A DNA stretch of 64,000 nucleotides from Alteromonas indica (GTDB lineage: Bacteria > Pseudomonadota > Gammaproteobacteria > Enterobacterales > Alteromonadaceae). Location: NCBI GenBank assembly GCA_003056425.1, contig PYVY01000001.1:462982-526981 (forward strand). Reading direction: 5' to 3'. Positions within the stretch are counted from its first letter, which is position 1. Each line of letters begins with the position of its first letter. The position numbers and the translations under genes were made by a program. The notes under the pieces are model-generated. The model made no database searches and was not told where the DNA came from. It saw only the letters and a program-made list of their open reading frames with translations. Positions 52,745 to 62,264 of this stretch are shown in pieces.

Positions 52745-53809
52745 ATGCTATTGTTGTTAATAACCGCAATTTTTGGCCCCCGCCGTTTGCCCAATAGTGT
52801 GGCCACCCTGCTATTATTGCTGGAGATCATCACGCTTAACGCGGTGATTGCGCTAAATGGTGCTGCCAGCAACCCTTTTAGTATGGTGTTGCTGGTACCT
52901 TTGGTATTGGGGCTGATGTGGTTGCCGTTGGGCTGGTCAATAGTCGTGCTGGCAGGAAGTATAGCCGGCCAGCTAAGTCAGCTATACCTGCCACAGTTAC
53001 ATACCCACAATGCCAGCCTGGCCGAGCATGGGCAAAGCATGATCATCGGCTTTGTGCTTACCTGTGGCCTGATTAGCGCGGTAGTGGCCTACTTCAGGTG
53101 GCAACTAAATCGTCAGACGGTGGCCTTGCATACGTTACGCGAACGGCAATTAAGGGATGAGCAGTTATTGGCTATCGGTACCGCTGCGGCGCAGCTCACC
53201 CATGATGCCGCTTCGCCGGTCCAAACTATCAGGTTATTGTTAGAAGAAATACACCACCCTTCGCCTCATCCTGTTTTAACAGAAATAGAAGAGCAGTTTC
53301 GGCGTTTAGAAACCATGCTGCACGACTGGCGCACCATCGCCGACGATGTACGCCAAGCCAGGCTAAACCAGTATTACGCCAGCGATGTCTTCAAAGCGCT
53401 GCGCCATACATTAGCATTGGCACGGCCCGAATCAGCCATTAACTGGCCGGCCGCCCAGGCCCCGGCTACCAGCGTAGTAATAGCGGACAGAACATTGTTA
53501 CCCGCCCTGACCAGTATTGTATTGAATGCCTGCGAAGCCAATGATGAGGTGTGTGCGGATCCTGTCAATATAAGCCTGGCGATTACACCGGCCTACTGGC
53601 AACTGGAAATTGAAAATCAATCCAGCCAAGTGGCGGAAGGTCAGTTACAACTGCTCGGTAACCGTTTGGTCAATAGCCAAACCGGCAGTGGCGCTGGCGC
53701 CGTCCTTAGCAACGCCACCATCGAAAAGTTCGGCGGACAAGTGCGCTGGTATTATCGCAGTGGCGCGGTCATTACCACCATCACTTTACCGGCTAAAATA
53801 CCGGCATGA
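52745..53809 (+). CDS. RegB/PrrB-type sensor histidine kinase (short, divergent)
   Basis: A 354-residue inner-membrane kinase. The membrane part shows GAASNPF at 39-45, a degenerate form of the RegB quinone-binding GGxxNPF, within about four helices, fewer than in typical RegB (about 420-460 residues). The H-box AAAQLTHDAASPVQTI has His153. The ATPase domain has the N-box IVLNACEAND and a late GSGAGAVLSNATIEKFGG, but the G1 motif (usually DNGPG) reads ENQSSQ, so ATP binding may be weakened. Overlaps the regulator gene by 4 bp. Confidence 0.85.
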   Translation: MLLLLITAIFGPRRLPNSVATLLLLLEIITLNAVIALNGAASNPFSMVLLVPLVLGLMWLPLGWSIVVLAGSIAGQLSQLYLPQLHTHNASLAEHGQSMIIGFVLTCGLISAVVAYFRWQLNRQTVALHTLRERQLRDEQLLAIGTAAAQLTHDAASPVQTIRLLLEEIHHPSPHPVLTEIEEQFRRLETMLHDWRTIADDVRQARLNQYYASDVFKALRHTLALARPESAINWPAAQAPATSVVIADRTLLPALTSIVLNACEANDEVCADPVNISLAITPAYWQLEIENQSSQVAEGQLQLLGNRLVNSQTGSGAGAVLSNATIEKFGGQVRWYYRSGAVITTITLPAKIPA

Positions 53810-54333
53810 AGACCTTGCTGATTATTGATGATGATGAACGCTTGGCCTGCGTGTTGGCGCGCCGCTTCACTGCTACCGGACGCTGGCAGGTATGGACTTT
53901 CGCCAGCGCGCGTACTGCCCTGGCAGCGCCTGCTCAGCCGGTCAATGCTATCTTGCTCGATATGATGCTTGACCAGGAAGTGGGCATTGACTATATCGCT
54001 GATCTAAACTCCCATTTTACCCCTGACCAGCTGATTATGATGACAGGCTACGCCAGTATCGCCACTACGGTGGCCGCTTTAAAAAAAGGCGCCACAGATT
54101 ATGTTGCCAAACCCATAGGTTTTGCTGAGCTACACAGTAAGTTATCCGAAGATGTCGCACCCTCTGTGCCCTTACCCACTGTCCCCATGACTCCCGCACA
54201 GGCCCAATGGGAGCATATCCAGCGGGTATTGTTACTTCACCAGGGGAACGTATCGGCCACCGCCAAAGCGTTAGGTATGCACCGTCGTACCTTGCAACGT
54301 AAGCTACAAAAGTACTCGCCCAGTAAAAACTAA
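53806..54333 (+). CDS. RegA/PrrA/ActR-family response regulator
   Basis: A 175-residue regulator. The receiver has the acidic pocket LLIIDDDE, phospho-acceptor Asp52 (ILLDMMLD), a Thr/Ser in MMTGYAS, and Lys in YVAKPIG. The Fis-type HTH at the C-terminus is HQGNVSATAKALGMHRRTLQRKLQKY, characteristic of RegA-type proteins. Its own operon probably carries its site at 50533-50547. Partner kinase is the upstream gene. Confidence 0.93.
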   Translation: MKTLLIIDDDERLACVLARRFTATGRWQVWTFASARTALAAPAQPVNAILLDMMLDQEVGIDYIADLNSHFTPDQLIMMTGYASIATTVAALKKGATDYVAKPIGFAELHSKLSEDVAPSVPLPTVPMTPAQAQWEHIQRVLLLHQGNVSATAKALGMHRRTLQRKLQKYSPSKN

Positions 54334-54544
54334 GCCTGTGGGCCTGCTGCCAGATTGACGACTGCCAGCGGCCTTGGGGACACTACGGCATCGTATTTAA
54401 TCATTACATTTTGCAGCACATCACGTCTTTTAATTGCTTTTCGCACAAATTATGGGCAAGGTTAGCTAAATAATTATACTTTAGTCTACATCTTCTGAAG
54501 CGGAACTTATTCAGAAGCTCTTTTAAACTCATAAGGACATGATA

Positions 54545-55435
54545 ATGGCACACGCGGCGTTATCCCCAGCTCGGCTTCTTTCCCCGTTATTAAATACTCT
54601 GCGGCTGTTTGCCCACCGCACTAAACTGGCTAACGCTGTGCGTATTGTGCGCCAGCTTTTTCATTTTGGGCCCTGGCGGGTAATCCCTATTGCCCTGATT
54701 AAACGGTTGCGGGGCCCTGCGCCTTTGCAAAACGTAGCCAATAGTCTTCTTCCTTTAATAGATGAACGCGCTATTACCACGCAGCTGAAACAAGATGGCG
54801 TAGCGCCAGCAGGTGTACTACCGGCGAATTTTGTTGAAGAATTACGTCAGCTCACCGACGCCCTGCCCCCGGAAGAATATCATCAGTCACATCAGGCCTC
54901 GCCGCATATTCAGGCCATCAGTGAAGATCCCGCTATTTGCAATGTGTTACGGCGTTATCTGGGGTGTGAGCCGGTCCTGCTGGAAGCCTCTTTATTTGTC
55001 ACCCAACCAGAGCAAGCACTGCCTGTTGCCAACCAAAACTATTTTCACTACGACTATGCCGGTTGGGAATCAATGAATGTTTTCGTCTATCTGACCGATG
55101 TATACGCTACAGCGTCGCATCATATGGCCATTAAAGGCAGCCATCGGCACATTGGCTTCAAAGATATTATGCGCGGCCTGATAAGCGATCAGGAAGCCAG
55201 TCAGCGTTTTGCCGATAATGCCTGTCCTATCACCGGCCCGGCGGGGACCGTTTTTTTCGAAAACACCGAGGTGTTTCATAAACGTACCCGGGGTAATGAA
55301 CGCAGGGTGATGCTGAATTTAACCTATACCTCACACCGCAACTTACTGAGTTATGGCCGGGCCAGCCGTAACAATCTTGCCTATCGTGACAAACTGTTCA
55401 GCGAATTAATGCCGGACGCGGGTGCCGCCTCCTGA
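54545..55435 (+). CDS. PhyH-family Fe(II)/2-oxoglutarate dioxygenase-like protein
   Basis: About 296 residues. The Fe ligands are visible: His168-x-Asp170 (YFHYDYAGWES) and distal His245 (EVFHKRTRG), with RRVML as the 2-oxoglutarate side. The N-terminal 60 residues are basic and unlike the catalytic core. Phytanoyl-CoA hydroxylase family; the substrate is unknown. AAGGAC 8 bases upstream of ATG 54545. Confidence 0.88.
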   Translation: MAHAALSPARLLSPLLNTLRLFAHRTKLANAVRIVRQLFHFGPWRVIPIALIKRLRGPAPLQNVANSLLPLIDERAITTQLKQDGVAPAGVLPANFVEELRQLTDALPPEEYHQSHQASPHIQAISEDPAICNVLRRYLGCEPVLLEASLFVTQPEQALPVANQNYFHYDYAGWESMNVFVYLTDVYATASHHMAIKGSHRHIGFKDIMRGLISDQEASQRFADNACPITGPAGTVFFENTEVFHKRTRGNERRVMLNLTYTSHRNLLSYGRASRNNLAYRDKLFSELMPDAGAAS

Positions 55436-55513
55436 GGGGCCTTTTTGCTATAGGGTTTTGAGCATATTATCGGTACACTAACGGCGAATTTTAATTAATA
55501 TTATGCAGATATT

Positions 55514-56422
55514 GTGGCCAATTCTATCGAATATGTACTGGGTATAGATGGTGGTGGAACCAAATGCCATGCCCGGTTGGAAAACCTTGCGGGTGAAGTG
55601 CTGGCCGAGTGTATTACCGGCCCGGCCAATCCGGCGCAGGATACCGCTGAAGCATTAGCCTCGATTACCCAGGCGATGCACGCACTCCCTGTACAAGCCG
55701 GTTTACCTCCCCGGATGTTACAGCAAACCCGAGCGGTGTTGGGGTTAGCGGGTATCAGCGTGCCGGCTTATGCCGCTATTGTCCGCCAATGGACCTTGCC
55801 GGTAAGCAATGTCACCTTTACCACAGACTTGCACATCGCTTGCGCCGGGGCCCACGGTACCGACACGGGAGCCATTATTATTACTGGCACCGGTAGTTCA
55901 GCGTTTGTAACCACCTCCCAGGGCCCACGCATACTCGGCGGCCATGGCTTTCCATTGGGTGACAAAGCATCTGGCGCCTGGCTAGGCTGGCGAGCATTAA
56001 GTTACACGCTTGAAACTTTAGATGCGCTACATCCACCCAGCGGGTTAAGTCAGGCTATATGCCAACAAGCCGGCACCAGTGATGCGGCGCAGTTGGTAGC
56101 CCAGTCATTACACCTACGCTCAGCAGGCTACGCCGCATTTGCTCCGCTGGTCTTCGCCCAGGCCCAGCTAGGCGATCATAATGCGCGCGATATTCTGACC
56201 GAAGGCGGCGACTATTTACGTCAACTGGCAGCGCAGATTACCACGCACAAGCCAGCCCGTTTTAGTCTAATTGGGGGCCTGGCAAAGCCGTGGCTCCCCT
56301 GGTTGCCTTCCGACTTGACCACCCAATTATCCGCCCCGCTGGGCTCCCCGGTAGAAGGCGCGGTAGCGCTGGCCCGGGGCGATATTTTTGAGCCAACTCC
56401 AGGTAAATTACAGCATGTCTGA
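55514..56422 (+). CDS. BadF/BadG-type N-acetylglucosamine kinase (NagK-like)
   Basis: A 302-residue sugar kinase of the ASKHA fold. The phosphate-1 loop is GIDGGGTKCHARLEN, the phosphate-2 region IITGTGSSAFV, and FPLGDKASGAWLGWRAL is typical of the BadF/BcrAD and eukaryotic-like GlcNAc kinases. It overlaps nagA by 8 bp, so it probably phosphorylates GlcNAc to GlcNAc-6-P for deacetylation. Confidence 0.88.
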   Translation: MANSIEYVLGIDGGGTKCHARLENLAGEVLAECITGPANPAQDTAEALASITQAMHALPVQAGLPPRMLQQTRAVLGLAGISVPAYAAIVRQWTLPVSNVTFTTDLHIACAGAHGTDTGAIIITGTGSSAFVTTSQGPRILGGHGFPLGDKASGAWLGWRALSYTLETLDALHPPSGLSQAICQQAGTSDAAQLVAQSLHLRSAGYAAFAPLVFAQAQLGDHNARDILTEGGDYLRQLAAQITTHKPARFSLIGGLAKPWLPWLPSDLTTQLSAPLGSPVEGAVALARGDIFEPTPGKLQHV

Positions 56423-57533
56423 TTTTTTCTGCTCAACGCTATTTGACGGCACACATCTTTTGCAAGATGTACGTTTCACTGTACATGATGGATATATTTC
56501 CACGCTTACCGCGAACGCCCAGGCGGGCAACGCCGAACAACTCACCGGGCTGGTGTGCCCCGGCTACATTGACGTACAGGTAAACGGTGGTGGCGGCGAG
56601 CAATTTAACCATAATCCTACCGCAGCCTGTTTGGCCCAAATGGCTAAGGCCCATTTGGCCCATGGTACCACCAGCTTGCTGCCCACAGTGATCACCGACG
56701 ATATTGCCATAATGCAACAGGCTGCTGATGCTGTAGCGGCGGCCCATCGTCAGCAGCCAGGCTGTTTTGTGGGTATTCACTTTGAAGGGCCACATTTAAG
56801 CAGCGCCAAAAAAGGGATGCACAGCGCTCGGCATTTACGGTCTATCAGCGCGCCGGAAATGGCTCTGTTTACCCGCAAGGACCTGGGCCAGGTCATGGTA
56901 ACGGTAGCGCCGGAGCAGGTTTCTCCAAGCCAGATTGCTGAGCTGGTTGGGCAGAACGTTATTGTAAGTGTTGGCCACACTAATGCCAGCTTTGAGCAGT
57001 GCAATGAGGCATTTTCGGCAGGGGCCACCGGGGCCACCCACCTGTTCAATGCCATGTCTGGGTTATCCAGCCGCGAACCAGGCGTGGTAGGTAGCGCGCT
57101 GTATAATGAGCATATTTATTGTGGTCTGATTATCGACAATGCCCATGTGCACCCTGCCAGCGCCACCTTGGCTATCCGCGTAAAAGGGCCGCAACACATT
57201 ATGCTCATTACTGATGCCATGGCCCCGGCGGCCAGTGATACCGATCATTTTATGTATCAGGGGGAAACCGTGTTTAAGCAAAACGGTACGTTAAACCTTG
57301 CTGACGGGACGCTGGCAGGGTCGGTACTGACGATGGACGAAGCGGTGATGAATGCACATCAGTTAGCGGGTATAAGCCGCGAGCATGCATTACAAATGGC
57401 TACAGCCACGCCGGCCACGTTTTTGGGCTTATCCAACATCGGCCGGCTGGCGCCGGGCTATATCGGGAATTTTTTAACCCTGGATGATACCCTGAAGATA
57501 ACCGGACGCTGGCATAACGGGCAGGCTGCTTAG
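56415..57533 (+). CDS. nagA: N-acetylglucosamine-6-phosphate deacetylase
   Basis: A 372-residue amidohydrolase converting GlcNAc-6-P to glucosamine-6-P. Landmarks are HFEGPHLSSAKKG with metal ligand Glu124, VSVGHTNA and GATHLFNAMSGL, and LITDAMAP with catalytic Asp267. The ATG at 56415 overlaps the kinase gene. Together they convert free GlcNAc from chitin or peptidoglycan; no nagB or nagC is adjacent. Confidence 0.95.
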   Translation: MSDFFCSTLFDGTHLLQDVRFTVHDGYISTLTANAQAGNAEQLTGLVCPGYIDVQVNGGGGEQFNHNPTAACLAQMAKAHLAHGTTSLLPTVITDDIAIMQQAADAVAAAHRQQPGCFVGIHFEGPHLSSAKKGMHSARHLRSISAPEMALFTRKDLGQVMVTVAPEQVSPSQIAELVGQNVIVSVGHTNASFEQCNEAFSAGATGATHLFNAMSGLSSREPGVVGSALYNEHIYCGLIIDNAHVHPASATLAIRVKGPQHIMLITDAMAPAASDTDHFMYQGETVFKQNGTLNLADGTLAGSVLTMDEAVMNAHQLAGISREHALQMATATPATFLGLSNIGRLAPGYIGNFLTLDDTLKITGRWHNGQAA

Positions 57534-57537
57534 CCGT

Positions 57538-58458
57538 TCAAACGGGCTGTTCCGGGTTGTGTAAGGGCGCGTCCCAGTAAGGGGTAGACCCGAACCAGTT
57601 AAGTAAAAAGTCGATCATCGCCCGAACTTTCGGGGCCAGCATGCGCGAGCTTGGATAAACCGCCCATACGGCCACATCCATTAGCAGGGGATGATCTTTT
57701 AATACCTGTACCAAGGAGCCATCCTGCAGTTGCTTGTGACAGTTCCAGGTAGAGTTAATCGCCAGCCCCATCCCCGCACAGCAGGCATCCCGCATGGTTT
57801 CCCCATTATCGGTACTAAAGCGGCTATTTACTTTGACACTGTAATCACCTTCGGGGGCGGCGAATGTCCAGGTATCCATGTTCATCAGACTTATACATGT
57901 ATGCTGAGCAATATCCTGAGGGCAAGCAGGCTCGCCATGCTGGTCAAGATAGCCGGGGGAGGCAGTTACAATACGTAGATCCGGAGCCAACTTTCGGGCC
58001 ACCAATGAGGAGTCTTTGAGAGGCGCATTGCGGATAGCCAGATCAAAACCGCCTTCCACTAAATCCATAATGGTGTCGGATAAGCGCAAATCTATTTTTA
58101 TCTGCGGGTATTGTTGCATAAAGGCATCAATGGCCGGGACCAGGTGCTGTCGCCCAAATGAGGCTGACGCAGTCATGCGTAAGGTCCCCATCGGTTCGAT
58201 ACTGCCTGATCCTACCGAAGCCCGCGCGGCTTCAATACTCGCTAACACTTCTTCAGCATGGGGCAAAAAGGCTTCTCCTTCCTCACTCAGCGTGACACTT
58301 CGGGTACTACGATGAAATAACCGAACACCCAAACCGGTTTCCAATTTGTTTAAATGCGCGCTGGCTACCGCCGCAGACAGGCCAATTTCGGCCCCTGCCT
58401 GACTGATATTGTGAAGCGCCGCAATACGTAAGAATAACCTTAAGTGATCAATATTCAT
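57538..58458 (-). CDS. LysR-family regulator
   Basis: About 306 residues from the ATG at 58458 (LRLFLRIAALHNISQAGAEIGLSAAVASAHLNKLETGLGVRLFHRSTRSVTLSEEG is the HTH). Convergent with nagA (4 bp apart) and divergent from the LLM oxidoreductase gene 270 bp away. Target unknown. Confidence 0.92.
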   Translation of the reverse strand: MNIDHLRLFLRIAALHNISQAGAEIGLSAAVASAHLNKLETGLGVRLFHRSTRSVTLSEEGEAFLPHAEEVLASIEAARASVGSGSIEPMGTLRMTASASFGRQHLVPAIDAFMQQYPQIKIDLRLSDTIMDLVEGGFDLAIRNAPLKDSSLVARKLAPDLRIVTASPGYLDQHGEPACPQDIAQHTCISLMNMDTWTFAAPEGDYSVKVNSRFSTDNGETMRDACCAGMGLAINSTWNCHKQLQDGSLVQVLKDHPLLMDVAVWAVYPSSRMLAPKVRAMIDFLLNWFGSTPYWDAPLHNPEQPV

Positions 58459-58729
58459 TATCAATAATAAATTAACAAAGATACTTTGAAAAAATGTATT
58501 AACAAACATACCAGCAATGGATATGCTTTAGCGAGGGTAAACTTTACCTTATAAACCGGTTACCTTGCAGGAAGCAGGCTATGACACTATTTGTAACCGG
58601 CAATTTTGTACACCACAGTGAATTAACTTCATGGGCAAACCCGGCAACATAAGCTGGCCCCGTATTGATTCACTTACATAATTATTATAAGTGGTCCAGC
58701 GCACGCTTTGGCGTGAAGGAAGGAACACT

Positions 58730-59638
58730 ATGGCTTTTGAAAAGCTATATAAAATGGGATTTAGTGTCGGCATAGCATTGCCCTTAAATCCACCGTTTGA
58801 CAATATAGGTCAGCGTGGCGATCAGCACCACGAGGCCAGCGCGCCTGAAAAGGTCAGGTTGAACATACACGAACACAAATTACGTGTGCAGCAAGCCGAC
58901 CGGCTTGGCTTTAGCGCGGTATGGATGCCCGATACCACCTTTCACTACCAGGACAGCCAGAACATTGCGCAAATCTTTGAGACTTTCTCTTATTTGGGTT
59001 ATCTGGCCTGCATTACCACCGACATCCTGCTTGGTGCCAGCGGCATAACGTTACCCCTTAAGCAACCAATGCTGGTGAAAACATCTGCGCAAACACTGGC
59101 CCGGCTAAGCCAACACAGGTTGATACTGGGGGTGGGCAGCCTACCTTATGGCCCGTATTTTAAAGGCCCCGAGCAGGCGCTTTATCAACAGGCAGTAGAT
59201 TGGCTAATGCGTAAGCATTGTGATGGAATGCTGGATGGCAAACTGGCCATCCCTGCTCCCAAGGCATTCTGTGTTTACGGTACGCATACCAAGGGCAATG
59301 ATATTGAGTGGCAGGGCGCGAATATGGATGGCTGGCTGGCCCCGGCGGCAAGTTGTGAACAGCACAGTGTACAGGTAGCCAAATGGCGCTGTCTGGCTGG
59401 TAATAAGCCCTATGCATGCTTTTTACAACTCGATTTTTGCAACCAGCAAGACACTGCCGCGCAGCGTATTGGCCCCGTATTACGGACCGGCATTAACGGT
59501 TTAATTCAGGAGTTAGATGCTTTAAGGCGTATTGGGGTAAACCACGTAGCGTTGCAACTGGTCAATACCGCATTACCCACCGAGGTGATAATTGACGACC
59601 TGGCCAACTGGGTATTGCCTGAGTTTCAGCGAGTATAA
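58730..59638 (+). CDS. LLM-class (luciferase-like) flavin oxidoreductase
   Basis: About 302 residues from the ATG at 58730 (GGAAGGA upstream). FEKLYKMGFSVGIALPL at the start, LGFSAVWMPDTTFHYQDSQ, and an F420/flavin-barrel pattern with LILGVGSLPYGPYFKG fit the small LLM oxidoreductases (TIGR03571-like). Flavin is probably FMN from a partner reductase. The LysR gene is divergent and may regulate it. A GGCCGGG/CCCGGCC hairpin follows at 59645-59661. Confidence 0.85.
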   Translation: MAFEKLYKMGFSVGIALPLNPPFDNIGQRGDQHHEASAPEKVRLNIHEHKLRVQQADRLGFSAVWMPDTTFHYQDSQNIAQIFETFSYLGYLACITTDILLGASGITLPLKQPMLVKTSAQTLARLSQHRLILGVGSLPYGPYFKGPEQALYQQAVDWLMRKHCDGMLDGKLAIPAPKAFCVYGTHTKGNDIEWQGANMDGWLAPAASCEQHSVQVAKWRCLAGNKPYACFLQLDFCNQQDTAAQRIGPVLRTGINGLIQELDALRRIGVNHVALQLVNTALPTEVIIDDLANWVLPEFQRV

Positions 59639-59726
59639 GCATACGGCCGGGCGTCCCGGCCAGACTTATCTAAGGGCTAAGGGCTGAGGCTGGTTGGGTT
59701 GCCACGCCTGGGCGTGGCGCAGGTTA

Positions 59727-60308
59727 CTAGTAGTTGTAACGAAGGTTTATGCCCACCAAGGAAAATGCACTGCCGTTATCGTAGTTAACGCCTACCGCAA
59801 ACCGGGGCGTAATCAGATAATCTGCGGCCAGGCCAAGACTGGTTTCGTCTTCGCCATCAATATCGACAAACCGTAGCGCCGCTTTGAGTTCGATCTGTGA
59901 GGTTATAAGAGAACGTACGCCCGCCATCACGCCATAGCCACTGCCATCATCATACTGGCTGTAGCCCGGCGCTTTCACGGTGTTGTCGCCGTATTCAAAC
60001 GTAATGGCTGAAAAGACATCGGTGTTGGCAGTCACACTGTATTTGTAACCCACACCAAGCGTACTTTGCGAAACCTCCACATCGGTGCCGTATACCTCAT
60101 CGCGCAGATAAGAATAGGAGCCCGCTATAAACATATGTTCGCTTAACTCATTCGATACAAACACCATACCGCCGATGGGTTTGAGCTCGACAGCGCTGTC
60201 ATAATCAGCTTTGATGATACTTAACTGCGCATAGTCCCACGCGGGCGCTGCTGCCAATACATTGCACGACAACAGCCCCAGCGACATAGTAAGTATTGCC
60301 TTTTTCAT
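59727..60308 (-). CDS. Small outer-membrane beta-barrel protein
   Basis: A 193-residue exported protein with signal peptide (KKAILTMSLGLLSCNVLAA). It then has alternating aromatic strands typical of an eight-strand barrel (AGSYSYLRDEV, STLGVGYKYSV, GYGVMAGVRSL, AVGVNYDNGS) and a final NLRYNY, the C-terminal aromatic signal for BAM. Function is unknown; similar proteins are common in Alteromonadales. Confidence 0.82.
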   Translation of the reverse strand: MKKAILTMSLGLLSCNVLAAAPAWDYAQLSIIKADYDSAVELKPIGGMVFVSNELSEHMFIAGSYSYLRDEVYGTDVEVSQSTLGVGYKYSVTANTDVFSAITFEYGDNTVKAPGYSQYDDGSGYGVMAGVRSLITSQIELKAALRFVDIDGEDETSLGLAADYLITPRFAVGVNYDNGSAFSLVGINLRYNY

Positions 60309-60537
60309 ATCATTCCTTGTTCATAACTTATAAAAAGCCACCACACCTTTTGATGGCACACTGATAGTAAGTTATTGAGAACTTAATGAAAATTTAAACT
60401 ACCCCGCGAGTGCAAAATATCATTCTAAAAGGTGACAAATTTTCGCAATATGGATTTACAAAAACCGTAATCCGGGCATCGCTGCTTTAGCGGTAGGCTG
60501 TTGCCCTGCCTTACTGACAAAGGATTGTAAAAGCCTT

Positions 60538-61662
60538 ATGCATCGCCCTTTTTTTATGTGCTTTACGACTGCTCTCGCCGCTATGTTATTAACAATGACC
60601 GCCTGTAATTCTACCAGTGAGATACCTGCGACCAAGCCTGCGCTAAAAACACTCTTAAGCCCCTTTTTGGTAGGGGCGGCGGTTAACCAGCAGCAGGTAG
60701 ACGGCAGCTTGCCGCAGGATGCGGCATTACTCCAACAGCACTTTAATGCAGTAACCCCCGAAAATATGATGAAGTGGGAAGCGATTCATCCTGCGCCAGA
60801 AACTTATCATTTCGCACCTGCCGATGCCCTTATCGAATTTGCTAATACCCATAGCATGGCAGTGACCGGCCATACACTTATCTGGCACTCTCAGGCGCCG
60901 GACTGGATCTTTGAAAATGACGATGGCAGTACCGTATCGCGCACCACCTTGTTGCAGCGAATGCAGAGCCATATCGCTACCGTTGCCGGGCGTTTCAAAA
61001 ATACAATTAAAGGCTGGGACGTAGTGAACGAAGCACTTAACGAAGACGGCACGTTACGCGCTTCCAAATGGCAGCAGATTGTGGGCGACGATTATATTGC
61101 TGAAGCCTTTAAAATGGCCGCGCAAGCCGCCCCTGACGCCGAGCTTTATTACAACGATTATAATTTATTTGCACCCGACAAACGGGCCGGCGCTGTCAGG
61201 CTGATCAAATCACTGCAAGCCCAGGGCATTCGGATTGATGGCATTGGTATGCAAGGCCACTATTCGCTTACTCATCCGGCGTTGCAAGAGGTAGAAGCCT
61301 CCATTGAAGCCTTTGCTGCTTTAGGTATAAAAGTCATGATCACTGAGCTAGACGTGTCGGTAATTCCATTCCCCGGTGAACCGGAAGATGGCGCCGAAGT
61401 GAGCCTGAATGTCGCTATGGATGAGAGTCTGAACCCCTACCCCGATACATTACCTGCGGCTATCAACCAACAGCTGGCCGCGCGCTATCAAGATTTGTTC
61501 GCGGTCTTTCGCCGTCACCAGAACAGCCTTTCCAGAATCACTTTCTGGGGGGTACACGATGCTCAGAGCTGGCGCAATAACTGGCCGGTAAAAGGCCGTA
61601 CTGACTATCCATTGCTTATCGATAAAAACCGTCAGCTAAAACCGTTCGCCACTACCTTATAA
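60538..61662 (+). CDS. GH10 endo-beta-1,4-xylanase, lipoprotein
   Basis: A 374-residue enzyme hydrolysing internal xylan bonds. The lipobox ends at Cys23 (LTMTAC), so it is anchored to a membrane. The catalytic pair is intact: acid/base Glu165 (WDVVNEAL) and nucleophile Glu270 (ITELDVS); NMMKWEAIHP, GHTLIWHSQAPDW and FWGVHDAQSW form the substrate sites. It stands alone without other xylan genes nearby, so it probably acts on soluble xylo-oligomers at the cell surface. Confidence 0.95.
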   Translation: MHRPFFMCFTTALAAMLLTMTACNSTSEIPATKPALKTLLSPFLVGAAVNQQQVDGSLPQDAALLQQHFNAVTPENMMKWEAIHPAPETYHFAPADALIEFANTHSMAVTGHTLIWHSQAPDWIFENDDGSTVSRTTLLQRMQSHIATVAGRFKNTIKGWDVVNEALNEDGTLRASKWQQIVGDDYIAEAFKMAAQAAPDAELYYNDYNLFAPDKRAGAVRLIKSLQAQGIRIDGIGMQGHYSLTHPALQEVEASIEAFAALGIKVMITELDVSVIPFPGEPEDGAEVSLNVAMDESLNPYPDTLPAAINQQLAARYQDLFAVFRRHQNSLSRITFWGVHDAQSWRNNWPVKGRTDYPLLIDKNRQLKPFATTL

Positions 61663-61910
61663 AAAGGGGGTGACGGGCCAGTATGGGGGCTTCCCAGCCT
61701 CTTCTGCATAGCTAATTCAGGAGCGAATTCAAAAGCTAACTCAGAGACTGAGTCAGGGTATAACACCAGGATATACACAATCAGCGTACTGGCCCAGCAG
61801 CGTAAGTAAGCGAAACGGCAATAACAGAACGGGGGGAAAGACCCAAGCATAATGCAGGCTGTCAATCGTGTTATTATTCGCGCAGCTTTGAACCTAACCG
61901 TTAAACAACA

Positions 61911-62264
61911 ATGAAAAGCACCATTAAAAAACGCGACGACAATATTGTAAAAGTTCTTACCACCGCCTGTGAAACCGCAAAACAGTGGGATATTGGGTTT
62001 GAGTGGCTCACGCATACTGTCCGTTACAATCATTTCCCCGGAAGCCTGGTAATAACCTGCGTATTCAATATAGAACTGGAAGTACAGCAGGCCATAGAAA
62101 ACGGCTTTGATAAAAAATTACGGCAATTGATACAGGGCCATTTGCTAAAGGCTGGAATTCGGGTAAAGGATATTCGCCGCCATGTCAGGCTTGATAGTGA
62201 AGAAAGCTGTCAGCGCCAACACCAGGGCGACTGGCAAGCAAGGCTGGCCCAACATAGCGGTTAA
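61911..62264 (+). CDS. Conserved hypothetical protein, 117 residues
   Basis: A cytoplasmic, hydrophilic protein with an alternating helix pattern: DDNIVKVLTTACETAKQWDIGFEWLTHTV, then PGSLVITCVFNIELEVQQAI and HLLKAGIRVKDIRRHVRLDSEESC. No family is recognised. There is no obvious ribosome site. A hairpin at 62283-62298 lies just after it. Confidence 0.7.
   Translation: MKSTIKKRDDNIVKVLTTACETAKQWDIGFEWLTHTVRYNHFPGSLVITCVFNIELEVQQAIENGFDKKLRQLIQGHLLKAGIRVKDIRRHVRLDSEESCQRQHQGDWQARLAQHSG

Noticed and set aside
59701..59718. GCCACGCC-TG-GGCGTGGC inverted repeat
   Set aside because: Loop too small for the full stem and no T-run; could be a weak 3' end structure of the barrel gene but not supportable.
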